A DNA stretch of 64,000 nt from positions 3,011,139 through 3,075,138 of the forward strand of contig NC_081154.1 of the NCBI RefSeq assembly GCF_958295425.1. The letters are read 5' to 3'. This DNA comes from Solea solea. Lineage: Eukaryota > Chordata > Actinopteri > Pleuronectiformes > Soleidae. This document shows, piece by piece, positions 22,321-35,000 of the stretch. The notes under the pieces were generated by a model. It was not told the origin of the DNA. It searched no databases and saw only the letters and a list, made by a program, of their open reading frames with translations. Every line of letters starts with the position of its first letter. Positions within the stretch are counted from its first letter, which is position 1. A program made the position numbers and the translations under genes.

Positions 22321-23688
22321 TCCAGAGTACTTCTTACACCAAGTATTCTAACTCACTACAAAAACACTAGGGGGCATCTTACTCAGGCTGTTGTTGTAAT
22401 AACGCTGAAAGAGTCCTTAAACTTTGACAATGCATATTTTACACTGAGGATTTCACTGTGTGACTGACCCCCAAAACTTTGGTACCGTCACATTGTTTTC
22501 TGTCTTGCACCAGGATGTCTCCAAATGTTCACCCAAGACAGCGTGGTGGACCGCTGGCCTTCTCCGACGTTAGGCCCCATGGCTCTCATGTTGCACCAGT
22601 GCATTAGACGCCCCGCTGTACCGTAATCATCCACTGACATTTGGGGAAGTTGAAATGTTTCTCTTGGGTGTGAGTGACACCCTGTGCACTGGGGCCCCCT
22701 CCCTGTCTCTGCCGCGCTCTTTTTTTTCCCGGTGAACCAGGCCATGACATGTGGTATGTGGCCCCATGCTGTGGGGGGGGGGAAGCATTCGTCGGCCTGG
22801 CTAATGTTACAGCGCTTTAGAAATAGCACCGCGTTCATAAACAGTAAATAGGCACCAAACACTTAGAGGTGCAAACGGAGCACCTGTTAAAGGACTCAGC
22901 GTGAGTCTTTGTAGAATGAAACACGTCAACAATAACCGTCAACAAAGACTATTTCACAGTATTTATTATAAGGGAAACGTAAAGATACAATACAAGTTCC
23001 ATGAGAATATGAAGGGGGAAATGCCAGAACACCCTCTAGGGGCTTGTTACAGAACACAGTTAAATGTCTTAATCTATTTAAAACAAATACAAATACACAA
23101 ATAAACCTTTCATAGTATTCTAAAGTAAAACCAAGCACTCTTAAGGGACAATCAAAAATAAAGTTGTTTGTAAATGAATGCTCATATACAGGATAAAACA
23201 ACAATATCACATGTATACACAGAAACCATAAACTCTATATTATGTAAGAGAAACCATATCATACAGTTTGTTCTGGTTTTATAGGAGGGAATCACATGCT
23301 TAAGTGTGTCTGTATTATTAGTGCAAAGCTTGTCAACCCTCTGAGGCGGTGTCATCTAAGAGGAATTGGAATATTATGGGTTTCATTTGTTGCCTCACAT
23401 AGTCAAATGTCTGTACAGGACATGTGTAGCTACAGTCACCTTAACATAAAGACGGAAACGGCTGGAACGGCTGCCAGCATCAACAGCTGAAACTCCAGGA
23501 ATGATTTGCTCCCAGCCAAGAAATAGTCCAGCCCACTTAGTTTATTAATTAGTGAGCTCCAGCAGCTCTGGTAGCCAGTCTCACTAATGTGTGTTACTGT
23601 GGGGTTTATTCAGATAAACTGCTTCCACCTGGTACGTAGTAGGTAGGTAGGTTGGAAGGTAGGTGGATGATAGATGGATGGATGGATG

Positions 23689-23755
<67 letters not shown>

Positions 23756-26560
23756 GACTGAAATGATAATGAACGGATATCACATGCTATATACTGAGTC
23801 TGAAAGTCTTGAATCTATGGGCTGGCAGCATCAGATGTACAGTAGCCAACAAAGCTAATGCATGATCTTTACACGCCACAGTACAGAGAGAGACTGACAT
23901 TCTGAGGCTGTACTTGCACACACGGGGGATATGTGGAGCATTAAACAGAACACACATCACAAGACTCCTCACTATGCTTGGCATGCCCTCACGGTTGTAC
24001 AGTACACGCTGTCTATATCTGTATCTGTATCTCAGAGTCCACGCTAGACTGGAAAGCCATTAACATTCAACTCCAGTAACGTCCATCGCAAACCTGGCTA
24101 CAAGCGAAGGATGCAGCTGGGCTGAGGAGACCCCAGAGGCCGCACTCTCCGACATAGAGACATGTGGAGGAAACCCAACGCTGCACAACACAAATCCACA
24201 CACTGAAGTCGAATAAGTGAGGGCGGGCCTGCCCACGCCACACACACACACACACACACATGCTATGCACACGCATGCCAGGCCCACTTTCACCTGTCAC
24301 AAGCCAGTGTAATAAAGACAGCTCCTTCTCTTCAACCATTATGTTATGACTCTTAGCATTTTGACGGCTCATGGTAACTCACATGCCTGCATGGTGTCCC
24401 ATGCTGCACCTCCTCCCCCACCCCCCAAGCACTGCATTCCTCACTTGTGTGGTGATGTGTGACAACTGACGTAGCTTAGTGCCAGTCAGAGCTTTTGTAT
24501 AAGAAAGCCTTGAAGGCAGCAGGGGGAAAACAAGGAGGATACTGTCCCTTGCACTCACTTGACAGCAGTGTCAGGGCTCCCAGGGAGAAAAAAGTTGAAA
24601 AGCAACTGAGATGGCGACACGGAGGCAAAGTGTGTCACTTGCTGTCTTGCTGGCCTTTTGTCCAATCATATGGGACGGGGACGGGGACGGGGACGGGTTC
24701 ACATCTGCCACCTGTCACAAAACTTTGCTTTTTTGGCTCCACTACACGCAGACGCACTCACAGGTGAACTCACCTTTTTGCACCTTCGGTGGGCACATAC
24801 ACGCAAACCAGAAGAGAATAAATCAGAATATTACAGCAGCGAATGTTGTTGTTGTTTGTGTTTTTGATGACATCACAGTCACTAAATTGTGGAACTTTGT
24901 GGCCAATTCACCAAAAGTAGGAATGCAAATCACATTTTTCACTTTTTACGTCAGTTCATTCTTCATGACCCACGTACAGGATCATTGCGCACAATGAAAA
25001 ACACGCACAGAAAAAGAATCCACAGCATCATCTCACAACATGAAACTTTACAGTCTGAAAACTTTCTAAGCAGACTGCGTGTTCCACAAATAAAAAGCAG
25101 AGTTGCTCTTTCATGTGTATAATTTGGCTTCAGAGCCGTGGGTGGAGCTGCAAGCCCTTGGTCGTGACTCCAGCAGAAGAGGAGCCGACTTCCCAAATGC
25201 ATTATGACAAAAGGGGGGAGGTGGGGGGGGCGGTATTACGGGTCTGTGATGGAAGATATTTTTGAGGCTTTAATGGAGTTCTCAGCAAAGCAGGGCAGGG
25301 TGGTATGGTCACGCAACGGATGAGGGCGCCCATATTGTTTAAATTTTTTATACACAGGAATGCTTATTCGAATTTTTGACGATCCCACAAAAAGTGACTC
25401 GCCGTTTCCCCTCAAGAGATAAAGTCAAAGGAAACATAATTAACGAAATATGTAACTTGTGGATCCGGCTATAATTAATACAACAGTGAAATGTGTGAGC
25501 ACACTTGTCCTTGTCTAATGTCACATTCAAAGTGTTATTGGATCAGGATTTTACATGTAAAACGATTTGATTTTCATTTTGAGGCTCGTGTAAAATGTGA
25601 ATAAAAAATGTGTTTGATTGCCGCCCCTAGAATAACTCTATGAGTGATGCACGTAAACATCTTCTTTTCATGATCATGAAAATACAGCCAGTGGAAAAAG
25701 AATTGGCACATTTACTGGAGATTCCACTGAAATTGAAACTCAAATTAACTCACACGGAAACTTTTCTTTGTCATTTTTATAAGGTTTTTCATAAACAGGG
25801 CATGTCATCATACACATCATACAAAAAAAAACAACAACAACTCTAATGCTGTCGTTTATATGCCAGACGGTGAAGAATACGTGGGCATAAAGCTTCCAAA
25901 CACAAGAAGAAGAAGAAGACACTGACGGAGACGATGACAGAAGAGCAAGAACCCTATGACATCATCATTTCCCCCAAAGTTACATACTGGTTGTATAGTA
26001 CATTAAAAAAGAGGTTGGTTCAAGGTCAACAGGAAACTGATTCAATACGCACTAAAGCTTCTAGAGAGAGATACAGCGCCACCTACAGAGAAGGAGTCAG
26101 ACGTACGCGACTAATAAATGGATTTTCTCCCCCGTATACTCGGAATCTGCAAGTCGATTGCTGCTGCACGGCTGCATCTCTCCATTAAACTTGTGCATGT
26201 AAACGTGTTGTCAGCACTGATCACGTATCAATACCTCATACGACCACAAAATGACAAGAGACGCCCATAAAGAAGGTGGAGCTGCTGCTGCTGCTGCTGC
26301 TGAAAAACGTCTGGATGTTCAGCAGTTTGATGTGATAAATGCTTATTGCAACTGTGCAGCAGAGGGGTGGGGGTGCTGTGTTGTGGTAATTACTCATACT
26401 GTAGTTCTTCGGAGGAGGGCGACAGATTTTCCACACTGGAGCTTTAAGTTTCATGTTTGTATACTTCAGGCATGACCAAAGTACAGATTTTGTACGGTTT
26501 AATAATGTTTTATTTATGGTCTGAGACGGAGTAAGACCAGAGAAAATCGGCCCCTGTCAT
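22321..26560. other. Non-coding stretch with simple repeats
   Basis: Besides the (GATA)n array, this holds (CA)n at 24239-24260, a (ggggac)n run at 24676-24697 and CTG/CAG runs near 26281-26302. About 22480-22860 looks like possible conserved non-coding DNA. No exon is supported. Confidence 0.45.
23641..23755. repeat. Compound (GGTA)n-(GATG)n-(GATA)n array
   Basis: The tetranucleotide array passes from GTAG/GATG units to a pure GATA run from about 23690 to 23754. Confidence 0.95.
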
Positions 26561-26564
26561 GTGT

Positions 26565-26700
26565 CATCCCCATCAGCTCAGCTGCTAAGGATACAGAGTC
26601 CTGGGTTTGCAATCGGTATCGGTCAGTATTGGTCCGATAATGGTCAAAATCACTGCATCGGATATCGGACAGATAAAAAAGTAGACTCCAAAAATCAAAA
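26565..26700 (+). repeat. Decayed tRNA-like repeat joined to a 'cggtatcggtc' repeat
   Basis: 'catcagctcagctgctaagg' then 'gagtcctgggtttgcaa' parallels the tRNA-like unit at 62909-62966. It is followed by 'tcggtatcggtcagtattgg' and 'atcggatatcggacag', phrases of a common fish DNA repeat. Boundaries are not resolved. Confidence 0.45.
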
Positions 26701-27119
26701 ATGATGACTATGCACAGAAAATGTAAATAAAAAATCAGCAAAACCATTTTAGCTGAGTCATGTTAGGTGGATTACAACTCTTTGTGGCACATAGTGCCAA
26801 CTACTGTACAGGAGGATTCAAAATGCAACTGCTCCACATGCGGTGCCGTGACATGTCAATTAACTGGGGTGGGCAATGAGATTTCAGCGGGGGGTCCAGT
26901 GCCACCCCTGCCTCCCCTCTAGCGCCGCCACTGCTGAAGGGACCACTGCCCCCCGGGAATCTTCACATTATAAAAAGGTAAAAAAAAAAAGAACTATCCC
27001 TTTAAATGAGTCGACAGATGCACTCTTCCTGTTGCCTCTCATCACTCGCTTCCCTCAGCAGCAGCAGCAGCAGCAAACATCTGGAGGGAGCGCGAGGAAC
27101 ATCCACTTCTCAGGACAGG

Positions 27120-27156
27120 CCCTCCCATATAAGGAGAGGGGCGGGGCCAGCGCGGG
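27120..27156 (+). promoter_or_regulatory. Core promoter: CArG/TATA-like box and GC box
   Basis: CCATATAAGG (27125-27134) fits the serum response factor CArG consensus CC(A/T)6GG and also contains TATAAG, which could serve as a TATA box. GGGGCGGGGC (27138-27147) is a consensus Sp1 GC box. Both sit at the start of a CpG-rich patch (about 27130-27390) unlike the CpG-poor surroundings. If TATAAG is used, transcription would start near 27155-27165 on the + strand. An SRF-responsive gene (muscle, cytoskeletal or immediate-early) is an inference from the CArG box only. Confidence 0.55.
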
Positions 27157-27495
27157 TGTTGGGTTTCACAGCCAGAGAACGTGACTGCAATGGTCGTCTG
27201 AGCGAAAGCGGCTCCTAACTTACCTGCTCTCCCGAGGCGGCTCGCCGTCTCTGAACCGACCCGCTTGTTTTTTGGGTTTTTTTTACGTTCGAGGTGAGCG
27301 CGGGATGCTGATTTCACCCGGCGACACCGAGAGTGGAAAACTTTGACAAAGTGGACTCCTGCGGCGGAGAAAAAATAACTTCCAGCAGCCGAGGAGGAGG
27401 AGGAGAAGGAGAAGGAGAAGGAGAACTTGGAGCAGCAGCAGCAGTGTGAGGAGACCAGGAGGAGGAGGAGGAGGAGGAGGAGTCAACAGGTCCAG
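27157..27495 (+). other. Probable non-coding first exon (5' UTR) of an unidentified gene
   Basis: Downstream of the promoter are two good splice donors: GAG|GTGAGC after 27293 and CAG|GTATGA after 27495. The region carries only short upstream frames (ATG at 27194 with a 3-codon frame, and ATG at 27305 with a 13-codon frame), so it looks like 5' UTR. CAG-rich and (GGA)n-rich tracts lie before the second donor. No coding exon follows within the window that I can recognise, which would make the rest intron 1. The start is estimated from TATA spacing. Confidence 0.5.
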
Positions 27496-28039
27496 GTATG
27501 AACATCCACTTGTCGCTGACAGCTTGACAACATTTGACAGCGCGGTGTCAGCCTCTGTGTTTTCACCTGGACGCGGGCTTTAAATGCGTCATGTTACGTT
27601 CACGTACACGGGTCTCAGTCAGGGTCTGAGTCAAGTTTGTGACCACTTTAAATTCACTGTAGAAACAAACAAACAAACAAACAAACAAACAAACAAACAA
27701 ACGAACGACACACAAGCGCTGAATGTTGTTGTTTTTTAATTGACGGGATACGACGTGTGCCGCTGCCTCGGCTAGCATGCGGAGCTAACGCTGCCCTGCT
27801 CCTCGGTGCAGCTCATAAACACACTTCTCCTCCTCTATGACAGTCTTTTATTGTGCTTCAGGTCAATGACTGATGCTGTTTGTCCGAGGAGCGTCTCTGT
27901 CTGTCTGTCTGCCTGCCTGTCTGTCTGTCTCTGTTGGAGAGACATGCTTTTTCTGCAGACTTAAGGTGAACTTTGTTCGTGGACTTCACCTCCTTCCCTT
28001 AGTGTGTATATGAGTGGATTAATAGGCAAAGCTGTAGCC
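27496..28039. other. Putative start of intron 1
   Basis: Follows the second candidate donor. It contains an (AAAC)n array at 27663-27705 and a (CTGT)n-like run at about 27895-27931. Nothing else recognised. Confidence 0.4.
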
Positions 28040-28190
28040 AGTGTTGAAATGTAGTACAAATACTTTCACATATCTTTACTTTGTTAATTGTATTTCTAGC
28101 AACTTGTACTTTTACTCCACTATATTTCCCCTAACTATGTTACTTATGTTACTTGTTACTACCAAATAAAATCAGAAGAAGAAGAAGAGG
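28040..28190 (-). mobile_element. MITE ('tacttaagtac' family), right part, reverse copy
   Basis: Reverse complement of the segment at 13790-13932, sharing 'tactaccaaataaaatcag' next to AGAAGAAG, 'acttttactccacta' and 'tatctttactttgtta'. It is the outer part of the second composite element. Confidence 0.8.
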
Positions 28191-28478
28191 AAGATTAATC
28201 ATAAATCAAAAATTAATCGATTAATCATTTGGTCCATAAAATGTCAGAAAACGTTAAAAAATGTTGATCAGTGTTTGTCAAACCCTGGAAATGATGAGCT
28301 TCTCAAATGTCTTGTTTTGTCCACAAACCGAAATGATTCACTTTTCATGATTTCTTTGAGTACAATATAAACAATCAAGAAAATCAGAAATCTTGTTTTA
28401 ATCATGTAAAAAGCTTCAAACCGCTTATTAAAATAGTTTATTAACTAACGATTAATAGAGTCATTGTTTCAGCTCCAG
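28191..28478 (-). mobile_element. 'attaatcgatt' repeat, nested copy
   Basis: Reverse orientation relative to the copy at 35377-35740: shares 'ttggtccataaaatgtcag', 'aaatgtcttgttttgtccac' and 'attaatcgattaatcatttgg', and ends '..gtttcagctcca'. It sits between the MITE right part and the SINE, positions that are adjacent in the 13.4-kb copy, so it inserted later. Confidence 0.8.
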
Positions 28479-28479
28479 T

Positions 28480-28584
28480 ATTTATATATACTACAGTTTC
28501 AACATGGGGTTAAAGTGACACATATAGACTAGCAGAGCCGGGAATTGAACCCACAACCTTCCAGTTGAAAGACCACTGAGCCAC
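28480..28584 (-). mobile_element. tRNA-derived SINE, reverse copy with internal deletion
   Basis: On the minus strand: 'tgtggctcagtgg', 'ctttcaactggaaggttgtg', the B box ggttcaattcc (complement of about 28541-28551), 'ggctctgctagtctatatgt', 'ttaaccccatgttg' and '..tatataaatact'. It matches the SINE at 13617-13785 but lacks about 30-40 bases of the 3' body. Confidence 0.85.
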
Positions 28585-28612
28585 ATTATATATCAGAAAA
28601 TGACTTGTCTTT
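28585..28612 (-). mobile_element. Remnant of MITE left part
   Basis: 'tatatatcagaaaat' is the reverse complement of 'attttctgatatata', close to 'attttctgatataaaa' in the left MITE part at 13550-13565. It adjoins the SINE, as expected if the composite is the same. About 50 bases between this phrase and the SINE in the other copy are missing here. Confidence 0.5.
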
Positions 28613-31600
28613 ATACAAGACTGACTGCAGCCATAACCTGTGTTAGTGTGTAAAGTAGGACAATCTATTAATCAACTTCTCAATCAGTCACCAACATTAT
28701 TTCATTATTTTTCACTGTCACTACCTGATCCGTACCAGAAGCCCTACTTGTTCTACACATGTACACCGTGTGGCTACTTCCTGTCAAAACCCTAACCCTA
28801 ATATAACAGTAACCCCCAGAAACACAGCCTTTTGTAACAGGAAGTAGCTGTGTAGAACAGATCGGGCTCCCGGTATGCGTCAGGTACCTAACGATACTCC
28901 CCAGAATGACCGGTGCAAGCTGGGCAGACATTTCTAGTACCACTGAAGCCAGTTGGTTTGCAAATTTATGGGGGAAAAAAAACATGTAAGGACACATAAC
29001 ATACGTTTTCTTTTGCAAATGGTGCCTGTTGGTTTAGAAAACACAAGTTTTCTTTTTTAAAAAGACCTGTGTGGCCTTTTTATTTTTTAAAAACAAAACA
29101 AAAACAACTAGAACATATGAACATGAAGTAGTTAATTTTCATTTCAGTATGAACTGAACTTTCACCTAGTTCTTTTCCAGTTTGAACTGGCAAAACACTG
29201 GACATATTCTCTTTTTTCTTCGCTCCCTTGCAGTGACTGTAAACTGAATATCTTTGGGATGTGGTATGTTATTTTTTTTTTAATATGAACAAGCAGTATC
29301 ACAATCTCCATGTAAGTGCACAGTGTTTATTAATAATTGAACACATTGGAATCAAAACACCGCAACACTAACAGAACAGATGCAACATGAGAATATGAAC
29401 CAGTGAAACAGAAGATAATCAACAGATTAATTGATTATGCAGCTGTGGCTTGATGACCCCGCCTCTCCCCCTCCCCCCCTCCTACCAGACTACCTGTCAC
29501 AAAAATGAAAAGGAAAATAATGAAGTGTTTAAGTACCACAGCAGACTGACACACATCTCAACCAATTTGTTAACACCTGTGATTAACCCCTTGTCAAGCT
29601 AACGTGCCAAGTGAAGGTGTCTTGATGTCGGCAAATTAAATGTCAGCGCTGTGTCATAACGTTTACACACCCCGCAGCATTACAGAGCGGCAGTGTGTGT
29701 GTGTGTGTGTTGTCGTCTCATAAAAAGATAAAAAATTTTAAAAAAAACCCACACAACATCACACCGCTTATTATTAGCCCTCATTTAAAGGCTGCACCAA
29801 AGTACTCGTTATGGAAAGGCTTCTTTCCTGCGAGTAATCCGCTGTAAGTCAACACAGTTTAAAGCGTTTGGCACGGCTCGGATCTGTTGAATGATATTTT
29901 AAGGATACCGCAGATTTTATGTCTCTCTGCACTCCACTTCTCTCTGATGCCGGCTGCAGCCCTGGCTGTGGATTTCCTCGGTGGGGTGGGGCCGGAGGAA
30001 AAAGATGCCATTTCCTGTGAAAAACTTCTGACATTTAGAGGAAGATGCACTCTGTGGCAGATTTGAGTTCTGTCAGGGTTTTCCCCCGCTGTGAACTCAT
30101 CTTTTGGTATGATTCACGCTTGGTTTAAGATCGGGTGAGCTTGTTTACCTGCCTGTTAAACTGGCACTTAAGCCCTTTTTCACAATAACTGACGTTATTA
30201 GGGTTTTCTGCTGTAACTGCTGTCTTGTGACACCTAATCCCATGATACCATACCCATCACTGCATTCTAAAAATACAGTTCTTCTCTCAGTGGTGGGAAT
30301 GTGATTATCTGAAAGGTATGGTGGGTGGCGTTCAAAATACAATTTCATATATTAAAGCTGAAATTAAATACCATTTATGGCACAAAGGAACTGTGGTAAA
30401 TCCACAAAAAGGTCAAAGCTCAAACTTTACTAGAGAAATGATTAGAGGTCGTTGTGCTGAAAAACTTCAGTTATGTGGCACAAGAGAGTCGCGTGAGTTC
30501 TGTGTGACACTGTCAGACCTTCTCTGTCAGGCGTTGACAGGAAGTTGGTTCTCTCCTCATGTGAGCGATGCCACATAAAAGCCTGTTTTCACATGGCTCT
30601 AAATGTGTCACCGTCATCACAGAGGCAGTGGCACACTTACTTTGCCCCCCCCCCCCCGCATCCCCCGCCCCCCTCACTCCGTCCCTCTCCTTCCTCTGCA
30701 GATTGTGAAGTCAAAGAGCGAACGACACTGGAGGGGGGATTTCTTTTTTCCCCCTGTTGTTCTTCAAAAACAGACTTGTAGTGAGTCAGTAGCTCCTAGC
30801 TTTGTCTGGTTTGTTTTTCACATGTGGTGACAGTGTTTTCTTTTTATTATTATTGTTGTCACATGTGGAATAAAATGACTTGAGCCTCTTTCACACAAAC
30901 ATGAGCAGGTAAAACCAGTGATAGTGTGGTTACTTTTATACATCTTTTACTTTGACTGACAGCTGTGCTAACGGCTTCACCTTTGGCAAATGATGGCACT
31001 TTTCCATTATACAGTTCTAGCACTACTCCATTCGGGATAGTACCTGGTACTTTTCTTTAATACAATACTTTTCTACTTTTCTGCAGTAAAATTGCTCCGA
31101 CACGTCAATTGGTGTTGAGATTCTCGGAATGACGTCACGTATTTGCCAGACTCTGCTCGGGGGGAAAAACGTATTATTTTCACGTATCGACACAACAGTC
31201 GTCTTGGTGCTTGTAGCTTGGAAAGTTTCCCCGTTTCACCCGAAGTTAACGGTGAAACTCTGGCTCCACATGGTGTTGTGAACCCACACAAGACAACGGT
31301 TTCTCCTCCGCAGACGTTTAATATACGGCAAATTTGGGCCAGCATGGGAGACGTCCAACACAAGAATCAAACCAAAACAATGCCTAACTATAGTGTATTT
31401 ATACTGTAATATACTGTATTTAGGGACAGCATTGCCAAAAGCTGGGCGATCGTGAACCGAAATCTGCGTCACAAATCTTTGGAATGAACTGATTCTAATG
31501 ATTCAGTACACCGAAAAGAACCGCTTTGCCCATCACTAGTTTGTGTGTTTTGTGTCGTGTGTAGACTTTCTGACTATTTCACACAGCCGTGATATGGTGC

Positions 31601-31643
31601 ACACGTTGAGGAAGTACTAGGAAGAAAAAAGAACTGTAGAACT
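28613..31643. other. Non-coding stretch
   Basis: (GT)n near 29693-29710 and a poly-C run near 30648-30658. About 30990-31100 ('acttttccattatacagt', 'tagtacctggtacttttc') resembles a palindromic fish MITE with unresolved ends. An acceptor-like tract (polypyrimidine then ctctgcag at about 30693-30701) precedes 'attgtgaagtcaaagagcga' but no donor follows. No exon is supported. Confidence 0.45.
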
Positions 31644-31651
31644 GTCTAATG

Positions 31652-32044
31652 CAGGGGTGTCAAACATACGGCCCGGGGGCCAGAACCGGCCCGCCAGAGG
31701 GTCCAATCCGGCCCACAGGATGAATTTGTTAAAATTTCACACTAATCTAAACGTAATGTCAAATGCTCCAGATACCCGTGACTAAATGTTTGTGCCTTTA
31801 TAGATCCATTGTGCTGTGTAAATAGTAAATTTAGGCATGATATTGTTGAAATTGCACTTATATTTCTCAAGAAATTTCATGTTTTGTAAAATTATCCTTC
31901 ATTAAATGTAAAACAAAGGAGAAAAAACAAAGGACTTCTTGTTGTTCATAGGTTATTATGCGATTATTTTACTATTTTTACTGGTCCGGCCCCCTTGAGA
32001 TCAAATTGTGCTGTATGTGAACAAAAATGAGTTTGACACCCCTG
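31652..32044. mobile_element. hAT-type MITE, complete, with 8-bp TSD
   Basis: A 393-bp element with perfect 14-bp terminal inverted repeats (caggggtgtcaaac at 31652-31665; gtttgacacccctg at 32031-32044). It is flanked by an identical 8-bp duplication GTCTAATG (31644-31651 and 32045-32052). Eight-bp duplications and CAGGGGTGTCAAA termini are hallmarks of hAT non-autonomous elements. The interior is AT-rich with no transposase frame, so it needs a transposase in trans. The perfect termini and duplication indicate a relatively recent insertion. Confidence 0.95.
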
Positions 32045-32052
32045 GTCTAATG

Positions 32053-35000
32053 GAAAAGAGTCATTAGAAATGAGAAATGATCAGTAGAAAATAATGAAAC
32101 ACATTCCCACTGGTGGAAAACCTGTTGAAACCTGGGATATTTCTTTTAGTATCTTCTCGTTTTATGTACAAAATCTTCTTTAAAGTCACGTGAAAGTCAA
32201 GTTTTATGTTCCATGTTATGTATGAGTGAGTGATTCCTTTGTCCAACAACACGCAGGTCAGAATCGTGTCAGTTTGGCTGTGGACTAAACTTTTTTCCCC
32301 CACAAACAAAGAAACCCACGCTGTGTTAGGTGTTTTAGTTTGGTAGCTGCAGCCTCGCCACTGCAGCCTGCTCCCCTGTTGTTGATGAGCCAGGCTGAGT
32401 CACGAGGCTGTGGCTGTGCAGCACACAACTCTTCAGGCACTGACAGATGAGACACACTCCCCACAGTGGCAGGGCACCCTGAAGATGTCACCCAGCTCCT
32501 GCTTAACAGTAAACACCTCTACCTGCTCCCACACACACTGTCAGCATTTCAGTAAAAAAAAAAACACCTCTGCAGAATTTGAGTTTCATTTGCAGTGAAC
32601 AGGAAAAAACAAAAAAACAAGTTTGAGTGTGCACATGTTTTGGAATAATCATAATAATGCATTTTCCCTTGTTCATGTCACAAAGCGAGTCCAGTGTAGT
32701 TTTTTTAATCTAATAAAACCAGTCTTGACCTAAATGAAACAGGCCCCGACTGTGTTAGAATAAGTAGAAATAAATTGGGATATTACAGTGGTTTGGCAGT
32801 GGTGCCCGATGACGTAATCATTGCCTTAGGGACACGATTGAGTGTGGGAAAAGAAAAGGAGGAGGAGAGAAGAAGGGTGGGAGCTGATACCAGGAGAGTG
32901 TAGCCGATTTTTTTTTATTCTGAGGGGGAGTGAGGCCGCTGTGATGTCGGGACGTGGGAGCTCCACTCACACCAGCCAGCAGCAGTTAAACAAACCTGCT
33001 TTTGCATACTGATTCTGGGCTGCGCGCGGGCCCTGCCAGACACAGGAGGGTTAACCCTCGCTTTCACACTGCTTCCCTTTACTCCCCTCCTCACGGCTTT
33101 GATGGTATTAAATAATCTTTACGTGTCAGAGTGCACAGCTCCCAGTGTTCGTGTTGAAGGAGCGAGAGAGCAATTAGGTCAGAGCGGGAGAATAACTGGG
33201 TTTCATCCCGGGCCTTAAAGTGGCAAAGGTACCTCACTTCAACTTGTGCCTTATTTATATTCACCTCAAACCTTCAGAGTGAGACTTTCAAAGCGCTCCA
33301 AGGCCAGCGGTGTTATCAAAGCGCTCGGAGAAAGAACGCTTTATCTCCCCGTTTATAGCCTCATAATAAAATGTCCTAGAATTGATAGTGAGTTGTGATA
33401 TTTTAGGTTTCTCACTGTGTTAATTTGCCTGAAGAATCAGGCCATGATTGCCTCCTTTCTCTCAAATGAGGCCGCGCTGAAGGCCAATATAACCTATTAT
33501 CCCGTTTATTGATCTGGGATGTGCTTTAAGATAGCGATTCTTCGTGTAGACCTTGAAATCATTCACATTTCTTTTAAATAGAGCTGCTGCTGTACCGATT
33601 TTCCTTTATTTTCTTTAGACGACTACATCTGCAAGAACACCCACGCGGAACATTAATAAATCGGACGACCTGTATTTATGTTTTTTGTAAGTTTCCCATC
33701 GCCCTGTTGTCCCATGTTTGAGATTGCATTTCTAGGATTTGGCATGGGCGAAAGCTCTCTCTCTCTCTCTCTCTCCATCGTCAAAGAGTTTCATACTTTT
33801 TTTCCACGCTCATTTTGTACCTTGGCTTTTCACGAAAGCGTCTCTGCCCAGTCGGACAGTCCCCCGGCGTGATGGCTGACATTTCCAGTGAAAGAGCCCT
33901 ATTGTTGGTGCCTTAATCCCCCTCCACCCTCCTCTCTATAAAACAATGGTATCAGTTGCTTCCACTGAGTACATCCACAGCTCTGTGTAAGAGACAGACT
34001 GGCCGCACTTGTTAGCCAGCCTGCCAGCCATCCTACCAGGCAACCAGGCACCAGGCAGACCTCTTCATTTCCAGTGCTCGGCCTGTGCTCGAGCCCACGG
34101 ATTCCTCTCCGGGCGTTTGTGTTAATATTATCCCTGAAGCATGTGAACCATCCCCGGAATCGCGACCGAGCGCTACCACCTCGTAAAAAGGCACAAATAA
34201 TGGCTTGTGTATGTATTTATTTACCCAGGGAGACAGTGGAGCAACCCGGTGCCCCGGCCCCGCCACCCCACCCCCCCCCCCACACACACACACACTCTTA
34301 ATGAATGGTCTCAATTCTATTTTCCTTCATTTTCCCCAGGACACTGCCATTAACTTTGACAGATTACATGCTCTTTGACTGAAACCGTGATCCTGAGCAC
34401 ACTGTCACTGGAAATTGGATTCGCACGCCCTTTTTGCTCCTCGCTTCTCCTTCTCCGTCTCCCTCTCTCTTATTTCACTCCTTCGTGCTTTTCCCTGTTG
34501 CTCTCCCTCAGCCAGCACTGGAGGACATGCTGCTAATATTCCTTTTTAGAGCTGCGCTGCTCTGCCGAGCTGCCAAGTTAACCCTCTGCTGCCGCGACTC
34601 AGACAGCGAGCCAGATAGCGGGTGTCACTTACACAGATGTCTGACTAGCCAATCTGTCCTTAAGCGCTCCTAGAAAAAAGCACACAGTACTACTCGTCTG
34701 TGCCAAGTGTGTGTCTGCAGTCGTTATGACACTGTAGTGATTTTTGTACAGAAAAATCAAACTTTCCATTTAATCTGTTGGCGTTTGGTATACATGTAGG
34801 CTTTTTATGGGGTAACTTGAATCATGGATAATAAAATCTATATTTTCTTAAAAACACTGCTCCGTCGCCAGCGGGAGAATATTTATGTCGACGGGGAGAT
34901 TAGACGTGCTACACTGGATGGCTCCAGCGTGTGTCTGCATCTAATGGTTATTTTTGTTATTGATTAATAGGCTGATTTCCCATAAAGTTTCCTACAGTCC

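Noticed and set aside
23641..23755. CRISPR-like or other regularly spaced array
   Set aside because: It is a plain tetranucleotide microsatellite; the window is eukaryotic and no spacer-repeat structure exists anywhere.
24060..24260. Possible LINE-derived coding remnant
   Set aside because: I could not match it to reverse transcriptase or endonuclease motifs; stops interrupt every frame.
30693..30790. Acceptor-like tract (polypyrimidine-ctctgcag) followed by an open frame
   Set aside because: No donor follows and the short peptide is not recognisable; poly-C/pyrimidine runs are common by chance here.
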